From: an uncultured Sutterella sp.
GTDB lineage: Bacteria > Pseudomonadota > Gammaproteobacteria > Burkholderiales > Burkholderiaceae_F
NCBI GenBank assembly: GCA_905192805.1
Contig: CAJJMF010000140.1
Coordinates: 1 to 6,632 of the forward strand
DNA: 6,632 nucleotides
Direction: 5' to 3'
Shown here: piece after piece, positions 1 through 5,702 of the stretch
Numbering within the stretch: the first letter of the stretch is position 1
How the letters are laid out: each line of letters starts with the position of its first letter
Program-made: the position numbers and the translations under genes
Notes under the pieces: generated by a model
What the model was told of the DNA's origin: nothing
Database searches by the model: none
Seen by the model: only the letters and a program-made list of their open reading frames with translations

Positions 1-34
1 TGTATTTCCAGTGAAAGTAGGACATTGCCGGGCT
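1..34 (+). rRNA. rrf: 5S ribosomal RNA, 3' end only (partial)
   Basis: The stretch AGTGAAAGTAGGACATTGCC followed by GGGCT matches the conserved 3' portion of bacterial 5S rRNA (typical form: GTGAGAGTAGGNCATCGCCAGGC). The terminal GCCGGGCT would be the 3' strand of helix I, pairing with a 5' end outside the window. The GTGAAAGTAGG variant is common in betaproteobacteria. A terminator 11 bases downstream fits the end of an rRNA operon; 16S and 23S would lie to the left. The exact 3' end (about base 33-35) is inferred from the helix, and only about the last 30% of the molecule is present. Confidence 0.85.
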
Positions 35-45
35 CACTATTAAAG

Positions 46-80
46 AACCCCGTTGTTGAAGATTCAGCAGCGGGGTTTTT
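46..80 (+). terminator. Rho-independent terminator of the rRNA operon
   Basis: Arm 46-58 (AACCCCGTTGTTG) pairs with 65-77 (CAGCAGCGGGGTT) over 13 bp including two G-U pairs, around a 6-nt loop (AAGATT). A T run occupies 76-80. The hairpin directly follows the 5S end. On the opposite strand it is followed only by TTCTTTAAT, so it may also act weakly in that direction. Confidence 0.9.
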
Positions 81-109
81 GCTATGGGCTTTCGCTAAAC
101 GTTTGAGCG

Positions 110-146
110 AAAAAAATCCTCTTAACCGAGTGTGGGTCAAGAGGAT
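110..146 (-). terminator. Rho-independent terminator of the GntR-family regulator gene
   Basis: Arms 116-123 (ATCCTCTT) and 139-146 (AAGAGGAT) form a perfect 8-bp stem. Read on the minus strand it ends in a run of six T (110-115). It lies about 20 bases past the regulator's stop codon at 166-168, so it ends that minus-strand transcript. Together with the terminator at 46-80 it insulates the convergent rRNA operon and regulator gene. Confidence 0.88.
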
Positions 147-165
147 GTGTGGTGCTGGTTGACGG

Positions 166-852
166 TCAGCTCAAGAGAATAATCTGTTCGCTCAATTGGC
201 TACGTAAGAGGTTTTGTGCTTTACGTTCATCGCCTTCTTTAATGGCACTCAGTAATTCTCGTTCTTTTTGAGCGATATCCAAGAAGAACTGCGGATCATA
301 ACGCGGAAGCTTCTCGGTGGTTTTCTCAAAGTAGGTCACCAGAGCCGCCGAGAAGACTTGCAGGACACGATTACCACACGCCTCAAGGAGTAAGAGGTGG
401 AACTCCCGGTCCCAGCGGTCGGCTTCACGACTATTGTGTGCATGCCGTTCCATTTCTTCGAGTGCGTTCTCTAGCCGTCCTAACATGGCTGGCGTCATAC
501 GACGAATGGCCAAGGGGATGATGTCAACTTCAATTAAAAGACGGGCTTCAATAAATTCGCGAATGTCGAAATTCGCAATGTCCATTTGGACTTGAATTTG
601 TGCCGATAGGTTCTTCGGCTCAACGTTCGTGAGCTTCATGCCTCGTTTGGGAGCGCGATCAATGATGCCCATTTGGGTGAGGACACTGAGGGCCTTACGG
701 ACTTTGTAGCGGGTAATGCCAAAGCGTTCTGCTAACTCGGCTTCCGTATCAATGCGACCATTGTTTTTGGCTTGCTCGAGGATGTATTGGTGGATTTTGT
801 GAAACAAAATCTCTTCTTCAGCGAGTTGCTGCTGTTTATCGTTTACTGCCAT
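166..852 (-). CDS. GntR-family transcriptional regulator, FadR/FCD subfamily
   Basis: DNA-binding repressor or activator of 228 aa, the usual size for FadR-type GntR proteins. Residues about 14-77 form the winged helix (ELAERFGITRYKVRKAL, then a wing with APKRGMKL). Residues about 93-225 form the all-helical FCD ligand domain (EFIEARLLIE, DREFHLLLLEACGN). The family usually binds a metal through D-x3-H plus two later histidines. D148 and H152 are present, but E197 and Q219 sit where those histidines are expected. I place the start at the ATG at 850-852, preceded by GAAGAA. A GTG at 913-915 would add 21 residues unlike the family and lies only about 6 bases from the predicted transcription start. 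The gene has its own promoter, candidate operator and terminator, so it is probably a single-gene, self-controlled unit. The effector and other targets cannot be told from sequence; a metabolite such as an organic acid is usual for the family. Confidence 0.9.
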   Translation of the reverse strand: MAVNDKQQQLAEEEILFHKIHQYILEQAKNNGRIDTEAELAERFGITRYKVRKALSVLTQMGIIDRAPKRGMKLTNVEPKNLSAQIQVQMDIANFDIREFIEARLLIEVDIIPLAIRRMTPAMLGRLENALEEMERHAHNSREADRWDREFHLLLLEACGNRVLQVFSAALVTYFEKTTEKLPRYDPQFFLDIAQKERELLSAIKEGDERKAQNLLRSQLSEQIILLS

Positions 853-889
853 GGTTTCTTCAATTTGAGGGGACAAATATTGCTCCCGA

Positions 890-913
890 GGCCACCGCTT
901 AAAGCAGGTGGCC
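890..913 (-). other. Hairpin in the 5' leader of the regulator mRNA
   Basis: Arms 890-896 (GGCCACC) and 907-913 (GGTGGCC) are perfectly complementary. An inner GCT/AGC helix with one bulged base extends the stem. It would form within about 8 bases of the predicted transcription start (about 921) and has no T run after it, so it is not an intrinsic terminator. A 5'-end stabilising structure is possible; the role is inferred. Confidence 0.45.
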
Positions 914-927
914 ACTGAGCTAAAAAA

Positions 928-956
928 ATCATAGCGAAAAACGCCCTATTTGTCGA
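928..956 (-). promoter_or_regulatory. Sigma70-type promoter of the GntR/FCD regulator gene
   Basis: On the minus strand, TCGACA (951-956) is separated by exactly 17 bp (934-950) from TATGAT (928-933). Each hexamer matches 5 of 6 consensus bases. Transcription would begin near 921, giving a leader of about 69 nt to the ATG at 852. The -35 falls inside the palindrome at 948-961. Confidence 0.72.
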
Positions 957-961
957 CAAAT
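948..961. promoter_or_regulatory. 14-bp perfect palindrome, candidate operator of the adjacent GntR/FCD regulator
   Basis: ATTTGTCGACAAAT is a perfect inverted repeat. FCD-type GntR regulators typically bind short palindromes with TTGT...ACAA-like half-sites, and this copy covers the -35 box of the regulator's own promoter. Binding there would block RNA polymerase, which suggests negative autoregulation. It starts 7 bp from the mutS stop codon. I found no second copy in the window. The link to this regulator is inferred from position and family habits. Confidence 0.6.
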
Positions 962-967
962 GGAGAC

Positions 968-3628
968 TTAGTTTGTTGAATCCTCGATTGCTTTGGCTTG
1001 ACTCTTCAGTTCATAGAGTGTACTGAGGGCCTCACGAGGCGACATATTGTCGATGTCAAGCGCATCTAGGGTACTCAGGAGCGTGGTGACTTCCTCAGGG
1101 ATGACTTCGACCGTATGGGGCGTGTCAGGGATTAACGGAGCTGTCTCAACGCTGGGAACCACATCAAAGAGGGTGGCTTGTTGCGCGTTGGTCTGCTCGG
1201 CCTCTTCAAGTTTACGGAGCATGGCTTGGGCACGACGAACGACTGGCATAGGAACCCCTGCGAGCTGCGCCACGGCAATCCCATAGCTGCGACTGGCGGG
1301 GCCTTCCGAGATTTCATGCAGGAAGATGATCCGATTTTTCCCTAGGGTGGCTGAGACGTGTACGTTGGCCACTTCCTTCAAATGCCCAGCGAGGTCGGTG
1401 AGTTCGAAGTAATGGGTTGCAAAGAGGGTTAAGGAGCGTTTGGTTTCCACCAATTCATGGGCAATCGCTGCTGCGAGTGAGAGTCCATCAAAGGTGGCGG
1501 TACCACGGCCAATTTCATCCATCAGGACCAAAGAAAATTCGGTCGCTTCATGCAAAATCGTGGCCGCTTCGGTCATTTCCACCATAAAGGTCGAACGTCC
1601 TCGAGCCAAGTCATCGCTTGCCCCAATACGCGTATGAATGCGGTCAATCGCCCCAATGCGGGCGACCTCTGCAGGCACAAAGCTCCCCGCCCAAGCGAGC
1701 AAGACAATCAACGCAATGCTGCGCATATAGGTGGATTTACCGCCCATATTGGGACCAGTGATAATGAGACAGCGTCGTCCCGTCCCTAATCGGCAATCAT
1801 TGGGAACGAAAGTCTCCAAAACCGTTTCGACAATCGGGTGGCGTCCCTTGACGATGTCAATTTCAGCATCGTGCGTTAACTGGGGGCGGACCCATTGGTG
1901 TGCTTGCGCATGCCGCGTGAGTGTGACGATGACATCCGTTTGTGCGACCGCTTTAGCAGCCTGCATCAGCGCTGATACGTCTTCGGCGAGCGCTACGATC
2001 AGTTCGTCGTACAGGGCTTTTTCTAATTCCCCTGCGCGTTCCTTAGCGCTCAGCGCTTTGTCTTCATAGGCTTTGAGTTCTGGCGTAATGAAGCGTTCGG
2101 TATTTTTGAGCGTTTGACGACGTTGATAGTAGTCGGGTACCGATTCTGCTTGCAACTTACTGACTTCAATGAAGTAGCCCTGAACGCGGTTATATTCCAC
2201 ACGCAGTGTGGAGAGTCCAGTTGCCTGACGTTCGCGTTCTTCTAAATCTAACAGGAACTGTCCGGAGTGGTCTCGAAGATTGCGTAACTGCGCTAATTCA
2301 TTATTCCACTCACTGCGAATCACATCGCCATCCCGTAAGAAGGTGGCCGGTTCTTCCAACAACGTATTGCGTAAGCGCGTATAAATGCGCTCGGGTAGGC
2401 TTAAGTATTGAGCGGCTTCATGAAACCAGGGGGTATTTTGTGCCTGCAGGTGTTCAGCCAACGCTTGTAAGTCGGGTAAACTGTCGCGCAGTGCCGCCAA
2501 CTCTTTAGGGCGCACACTTTTCAGGGAAATACGACTGGCGATACGTTCAATATCGGGAAGCGCTTTGAGTCGTTCACTGAGTGTGTCCAACGTCGAGGGC
2601 GTATCCATTAATTGCTCGATGGCATCGTGTCGAGCACGCGCTCCTTCCATACTGCGTAATGGTTCATTGAGCCAACGCTTAAGTGTGCGACTTCCCATCC
2701 CGGTGGCACATTGATCGAGCACCGAAAAAAGAGTGAGCCCTTTGCCGTCGGAGCGAATACTGTCGCTAATTTCAAGGTTACGGCGACTGGCAGGATCAAT
2801 CACGATGAAGTCCGAATCACTGAGCACTTTGAGGGGTTCAATGAAGGGCATCATGTCGACTTGGGTTTCTTCGGTGTAGTCAAGTAAGGCATTGGCTGCC
2901 GCCAGAATGGCTGGCTTATCGGAAATCCCATACGCTTCCAGAGTTTCGACATTGAAGAGTTTTTTGAGGGCTTGTTCCCCGTGCTCTTCATCAAAATGCC
3001 ATGGCGCCATGGGGGTAATCGTCAGTTCTGGGTAGGCTTCTCGAAAGGCTTCCTTGTCTTTTTCCGTCACCAACACTTCGCGTGGCGCAATCCGAGCTAT
3101 TTCGCTCGCCAGCCCTTCGGGAGGCGTTTCCGTAGCCAAAAACTGGCCGTTACTGAGCGTGAGCCACACTAACCCCCAACGCGGGGATTTGTTTCGGTTC
3201 GTTTGAGCGAGGGCGAGTAAACGGGCATCGTCTTTTTCGGGTAAAAGCGAGGTATCGGTGAGGGTACCGGGCGTAATGATGCGCGAAATACGTCGTTCCA
3301 TTAACCCTTTACCCGGGGTACCTATTTGCTCAGCAATGACGACCGATTCCCCTAAGCGCACCAAGCGTTCAACATACTGGTCGAGTGAGACCATAGGGAT
3401 GCCAGCCATCGGAATGGGATCCCCCGACTTTAATTTGCCTCGTTTCGTGAGCGTAATGCCAATTAAACGGTTGATTTTGACCGCATCATCGAAAAACGTT
3501 TCATAAAAGTCCCCCATCCGAAAGAACACAAGTGTGTCAGGATAGCGTTGTTTGACCTCCACAAACTGACGCATCGCTGGTGTAAATTCGTTCACGTCCA
3601 CATTGGTAATATCCGGGCATTCAATCAT
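968..3628 (-). CDS. mutS: DNA mismatch repair protein MutS
   Basis: Cytoplasmic ATPase that recognises mispaired bases and small loops and recruits MutL for repair. At 886 aa it is full length (E. coli MutS has 853). The mismatch-reading motif GDFYE is at 39-43 (F41 stacks on the mismatch, E43 contacts it). Connector, lever and clamp domains follow. The ABC ATPase domain shows Walker A GPNMGGKS at 625-632, Walker B/signature DEIGRG at 704-709 and the switch histidine H739 in FATHYFELT. A helix-turn-helix follows the ATPase. QATLF at 817-821 resembles the sliding-clamp-binding motif. The final DNMSPREALSTLYELK (from residue 860, with R865) corresponds to the tetramer-forming tail of E. coli MutS. 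The ATG at 3626-3628 fits the family N-terminus (about 35 residues before the mismatch domain core) but lacks a clear Shine-Dalgarno. It lies downstream of suhB on the same strand, beyond a terminator. No frameshift or missing catalytic residue is seen. Confidence 0.98.
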   Translation of the reverse strand: MIECPDITNVDVNEFTPAMRQFVEVKQRYPDTLVFFRMGDFYETFFDDAVKINRLIGITLTKRGKLKSGDPIPMAGIPMVSLDQYVERLVRLGESVVIAEQIGTPGKGLMERRISRIITPGTLTDTSLLPEKDDARLLALAQTNRNKSPRWGLVWLTLSNGQFLATETPPEGLASEIARIAPREVLVTEKDKEAFREAYPELTITPMAPWHFDEEHGEQALKKLFNVETLEAYGISDKPAILAAANALLDYTEETQVDMMPFIEPLKVLSDSDFIVIDPASRRNLEISDSIRSDGKGLTLFSVLDQCATGMGSRTLKRWLNEPLRSMEGARARHDAIEQLMDTPSTLDTLSERLKALPDIERIASRISLKSVRPKELAALRDSLPDLQALAEHLQAQNTPWFHEAAQYLSLPERIYTRLRNTLLEEPATFLRDGDVIRSEWNNELAQLRNLRDHSGQFLLDLEERERQATGLSTLRVEYNRVQGYFIEVSKLQAESVPDYYQRRQTLKNTERFITPELKAYEDKALSAKERAGELEKALYDELIVALAEDVSALMQAAKAVAQTDVIVTLTRHAQAHQWVRPQLTHDAEIDIVKGRHPIVETVLETFVPNDCRLGTGRRCLIITGPNMGGKSTYMRSIALIVLLAWAGSFVPAEVARIGAIDRIHTRIGASDDLARGRSTFMVEMTEAATILHEATEFSLVLMDEIGRGTATFDGLSLAAAIAHELVETKRSLTLFATHYFELTDLAGHLKEVANVHVSATLGKNRIIFLHEISEGPASRSYGIAVAQLAGVPMPVVRRAQAMLRKLEEAEQTNAQQATLFDVVPSVETAPLIPDTPHTVEVIPEEVTTLLSTLDALDIDNMSPREALSTLYELKSQAKAIEDSTN

Positions 3629-3658
3629 CGTAATTCAACAAGAGTCAATAACCAAAAT

Positions 3659-3698
3659 AAAAAAGCCGAATCCACTCGCTCTGGCGACGGATCCGGCT
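3659..3698 (-). terminator. Rho-independent terminator between suhB and mutS
   Basis: Arms 3664-3673 and 3689-3698 (minus-strand reading AGCCGGATCC and GGATTCGGCT) form a 10-bp stem with one G-U pair. An inner TCGC/GCGA helix closes on a CAGA loop, and six T follow on the minus strand (3659-3664). It lies about 25 bases past the suhB stop and about 30 bases before the mutS start. It should end most suhB transcripts and would restrict read-through into mutS. Confidence 0.87.
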
Positions 3699-3700
3699 CG

Positions 3701-3719
3701 CGGTATTCAAATCATACCG
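3701..3719 (-). repeat. Small inverted repeat just after the suhB stop
   Basis: CGGTAT (3701-3706) and ATACCG (3714-3719) form a perfect 6-bp hairpin with a 7-nt loop. It begins 3 bases past the suhB stop codon and is stacked directly against the terminator. No T run follows. On the minus strand it includes TATGAT (3711-3716), a good -10-like hexamer, but there is no matching -35. It may protect the suhB mRNA 3' end or be incidental. Confidence 0.4.
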
Positions 3720-3722
3720 AAA

Positions 3723-4538
3723 TTACTGCGCATTCGCTTCTTTGTTAGACTGAGGAAGTTCACCCACTAACGGAAGCAATTGAGCGAAGATCTTCGGTGT
3801 TCCTGCACACACAGCACCGGTCGTGAGCCACGATTCCCCACCCTTGAGGTCGGTGATAAGACCACCGGCTTCGAGCACTAAGAGGCCTCCTGCGGCGATA
3901 TCCCAGGGCGATAAACCACTTTCCCAGAATCCATCGTAGCGCCCCGCAGCCACCCAGGCTAAATCCAAGGCGGCCGAGCCCGGACGACGGATGCCCGCCG
4001 TGCGTTCGGCAACGCGCATAAAGCTCATCATGTAGTGTTTGAAATTGTCCGTGCGACGGAACGGGAAGCCCGTACCAATCAAGGCACGGTTCATGTCGAT
4101 CAATCCCGAGACGCGGATGCGACGGTTATCTAAGAACGCCCCTTCGCCCTTGATGGCGTGGAAGAGCTCATTTTTGGCCACGTCGTACACCAAGCCAAAG
4201 ACCACTTCCCCTTGATAGGTCAGAGCGATGGAAATGGCATATTGAGGAACCCCGTGCATGAAATTAAGCGTGCCGTCAATGGGGTCAATGATCCAGCAAT
4301 AGTCGCTTTTTTCCGGTCCAATGCGACCGGCTTCTTCCGTCAGGATGGCATGCTTCGGGTAAGCCTGCTGAAGGATGTCAATAATAATCTGTTCCGAAGC
4401 ACGGTCGGCGTTGGTGACAAAGTCATTGACCGCTTTGTTTTCCACTTGGAGCTGATCAAGGTGTTGGGCTGCGCGGGAAATTTCCGCCGCGGCAGCACGC
4501 GCAGCTTTCGTAGCAACGGAAAGGTAGGGAGATGGCAT
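3723..4538 (-). CDS. suhB: Inositol-1-monophosphatase family protein SuhB
   Basis: Mg2+-dependent, Li+-sensitive phosphatase of the IMPase superfamily that hydrolyses myo-inositol phosphates. In E. coli SuhB also works in the Nus/boxA antitermination complex on rRNA. The 271 aa length equals the family norm (E. coli 267). Metal ligands are all present: E68-E69 in TEEAG, motif DPIDGT at 85-90 (D85, D88) and WDIAAG at 212-217 (D213). The N-terminal NDFVTNADRASE and GTGFPFR segments are also typical of SuhB. The third position after DPIDG is TLN rather than the usual TTN. The ATG at 4536-4538 matches the family N-terminus, but I see no good Shine-Dalgarno. It is divergent from trmJ, as in E. coli, and precedes mutS on the same strand, separated by a terminator. 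Which activity matters more here cannot be judged from sequence. Confidence 0.96.
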   Translation of the reverse strand: MPSPYLSVATKAARAAAAEISRAAQHLDQLQVENKAVNDFVTNADRASEQIIIDILQQAYPKHAILTEEAGRIGPEKSDYCWIIDPIDGTLNFMHGVPQYAISIALTYQGEVVFGLVYDVAKNELFHAIKGEGAFLDNRRIRVSGLIDMNRALIGTGFPFRRTDNFKHYMMSFMRVAERTAGIRRPGSAALDLAWVAAGRYDGFWESGLSPWDIAAGGLLVLEAGGLITDLKGGESWLTTGAVCAGTPKIFAQLLPLVGELPQSNKEANAQ

Positions 4539-4542
4539 AAGA

Positions 4543-4554
4543 CTTAGAAGAGTA
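4543..4554 (-). promoter_or_regulatory. boxA-like element in the suhB leader (tentative)
   Basis: The minus strand reads TACTCTTCTAAG, ending 4 bases before the suhB ATG. This resembles the Nus-factor boxA consensus (TGCTCTTTAACA) mainly in its CTCTT core. E. coli suhB is known to be self-repressed through a boxA in its mRNA leader, so the location fits. The match is partial and short, and chance similarity is quite possible. Confidence 0.25.
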
Positions 4555-4738
4555 AATTCAAAATAACACTAGGCCCACATCAAGGTGAGCCGCGAATGGA
4601 GACGTTTCTCACGAGGAGGATCAGAAACACACCGGAGGTGCTTCACCGCTCAACTCACAAGAAAGTCGTTATTCTATATCAAGCGTCGCCCTATCGTACG
4701 AGAAATTGCTTAGGAATCCATGGACTCGACTCGCGTGA

Positions 4739-4768
4739 TTTAGGGAATGAAGTCAGACCGAGTACAAT
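4739..4768 (+). promoter_or_regulatory. trmJ: Possible trmJ promoter
   Basis: TACAAT at 4763-4768 matches 5 of 6 bases of the -10 consensus. An 18-bp spacer separates it from TTTAGG (4739-4744), which is a poor -35. Transcription would start near 4775, leaving a leader of about 25 nt before the ATG at 4800. This supports the shorter trmJ start, because it lies inside the unlikely N-terminal extension. Confidence 0.35.
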
Positions 4769-4799
4769 ATCCATTTTCATTCTTCGAGACAAAACCACC

Positions 4800-5600
4800 A
4801 TGTCCTTGCATCCACTTGCCCATCGTGTCCGGTTCATTCTGTGTAATCCTTCGCACCCAGGCAATATTGGATCAGCGGCTCGCGCCATCAAAACCATGGG
4901 ATTCCGTCAACTACACGTGGTTAATCCCCGTGAAGCGGACTATCGCACCCATGAGGAAGCGGTGGCGTATGCCACCAGTTCGGTCGACGTTCTCGCTGCA
5001 AGTCAATCGTATGCGTCCTTATCGGAGGCGCTCGATGGGGTTCTGTTTGCTTGGGCTCTGACGGGCTATGAGCGTGAGTTTGGGCCCCAGTTGGTTTCTC
5101 TGACGCAAGCGACCGAAGCCTCTTGTGCGTCCCTCACGGCGTCCTCTGGGGATATCGCTTTTGTGTTTGGCACTGAGCGCAGCGGTCTGACCAATGACGA
5201 AGTCCTGTTGTGTCAAGGGTGTGCTGCCATTGCCTGTGATCCAGAAAGTCCGAGTTTAAATTTGTCGCAAGCGGTGCAAATTACGGCCTACGAAATGCAC
5301 CAATGCCTTCGTAAAGCAAGCAATGCGACCGCCCTTTACGATTGGCAAACGCGGTTTGCAACGGAGCCCCCTGCGAGTGCCCGGGCGATCGACGGTTTTA
5401 TGCAGCATTGGGAAGCGGCCATGCAGGCCTGCGGGGTGTACGATCCCACCGAACCTAAGGTGTTTATGCCAACGATGCGGCGACTCTTTACCCGTGCCCG
5501 CTTAACGCAAAACGAAGTCGATCTTTTGCGAGGAGTGTGTGCGGCGATCATCCGGCCGAAGGCAGAGCGAAAGGGAACAAAAGTCGGCTCCAAATCCTAA
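4800..5600 (+). CDS. trmJ: tRNA (cytidine/uridine-32-2'-O-)-methyltransferase TrmJ
   Basis: SPOUT-class RNA methyltransferase that uses S-adenosylmethionine to 2'-O-methylate nucleotide 32 of the tRNA anticodon loop. The 266 aa length compares with 246 in E. coli. The N-terminal HPGNIGSAARAIKTMG segment carries the conserved arginine (R28, equivalent to E. coli R23). The SAM-binding knot motifs are FGTERSGL (G124-L130) and SLNLSQAV (152-159). A helical C-terminal extension (about 175-266) is typical of TrmJ. I start it at the ATG at 4800 because MSLHPLAHRVRFIL aligns with the family N-terminus; the in-frame upstream ATG at 4596 adds 68 residues with foreign codon use. No strong Shine-Dalgarno precedes 4800. 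It is divergent from suhB and followed by cysE after 102 bp, an arrangement often seen in proteobacteria, so the two + strand genes may be co-transcribed. Confidence 0.95.
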   Translation: MSLHPLAHRVRFILCNPSHPGNIGSAARAIKTMGFRQLHVVNPREADYRTHEEAVAYATSSVDVLAASQSYASLSEALDGVLFAWALTGYEREFGPQLVSLTQATEASCASLTASSGDIAFVFGTERSGLTNDEVLLCQGCAAIACDPESPSLNLSQAVQITAYEMHQCLRKASNATALYDWQTRFATEPPASARAIDGFMQHWEAAMQACGVYDPTEPKVFMPTMRRLFTRARLTQNEVDLLRGVCAAIIRPKAERKGTKVGSKS

Positions 5601-5620
5601 GGCATGGTAGACAAGAAATC

Positions 5621-5649
5621 TGTGCGCACAAGGGCATTTTGTGCCACAA
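5621..5649. repeat. Two adjacent TGTG/CACA inverted repeats in the trmJ-cysE spacer
   Basis: TGTGCGCACA (5621-5630) is a perfect 10-bp palindrome. TTGTGcCACAA (5639-5649) has 5-bp arms around one base. Their centres are about 18-19 bp apart, roughly two helical turns, upstream of cysE. They share TGTG and CACA half-sites and could be a paired operator, or short RNA hairpins if trmJ and cysE are co-transcribed. No regulator is identified. Confidence 0.35.
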
Positions 5650-5661
5650 TTAGGCAAAACC

Positions 5662-5696
5662 ACCTAGTGTTTTCATCGACCAATATTAACCTAGTG
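5662..5696 (+). repeat. Direct repeat ACCTAGTG x2 upstream of cysE
   Basis: ACCTAGTG occurs at 5662-5669 and again at 5689-5696, 27 bp apart, with the second copy ending 6 bases before the cysE ATG. The function is unknown. An 8-bp repeat over this distance may be chance, although CTAG is often scarce in proteobacterial DNA. Confidence 0.35.
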
Positions 5697-5702
5697 ACAA
5701 AT

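Larger units (their letters stand above)
4539..4799. other. Divergent suhB/trmJ intergenic region
   Basis: No gene is supported in these 261 bases. The trmJ frame stays open back to an ATG at 4596, which has a fair Shine-Dalgarno-like AAGGTGA at 4582-4588. However, five of nine arginine codons there are AGA/AGG, while the trmJ body uses none, and the encoded peptide does not resemble the family. I treat it as non-coding. It holds small inverted repeats: 4604-4609/4623-4628 (GTTTCT/AGAAAC) and GGTG/CACC at 4637-4647. It should carry promoters for both genes; only a weak trmJ candidate is listed. For suhB, minus-strand TTGATG (4578-4583) and TTGAAT (4556-4561) with a 16-bp gap is a poor candidate. 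Confidence 0.7.

Noticed and set aside
1..43. C-terminal end of a + strand protein gene (a frame closes with TAA at 41-43)
   Set aside because: The sequence matches the 3' end of 5S rRNA much better, and the following terminator fits an rRNA operon.
853..915. GTG start adding 21 residues to the GntR-family regulator
   Set aside because: It lies about 6 bases from the predicted transcription start with no ribosome-binding site, overlaps a hairpin, and the extra residues do not resemble the family.
1731..2069. 112-codon + strand open frame opposite mutS
   Set aside because: It is antisense to the MutS lever and ATPase region, has Ser/Ala-rich composition and no start signal; a shadow frame.
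4158..4547. 129-codon + strand open frame opposite suhB
   Set aside because: It lies almost wholly antisense to a complete, well-conserved suhB, and its translation shows no recognisable motif. It is a shadow of the suhB codon pattern.
4694..4701. TCGTACGA palindrome in the suhB-trmJ spacer
   Set aside because: Eight bases of palindrome are expected by chance at this scale, and nothing aligns it with a promoter.
5604..5702. Upstream ATG for cysE, 3 bases after the trmJ stop, suggesting translational coupling
   Set aside because: The 33 extra residues are not family-like, and MFERAKEL at 5703 fits the known N-terminus. Coupling cannot be excluded, but the shorter form is favoured.
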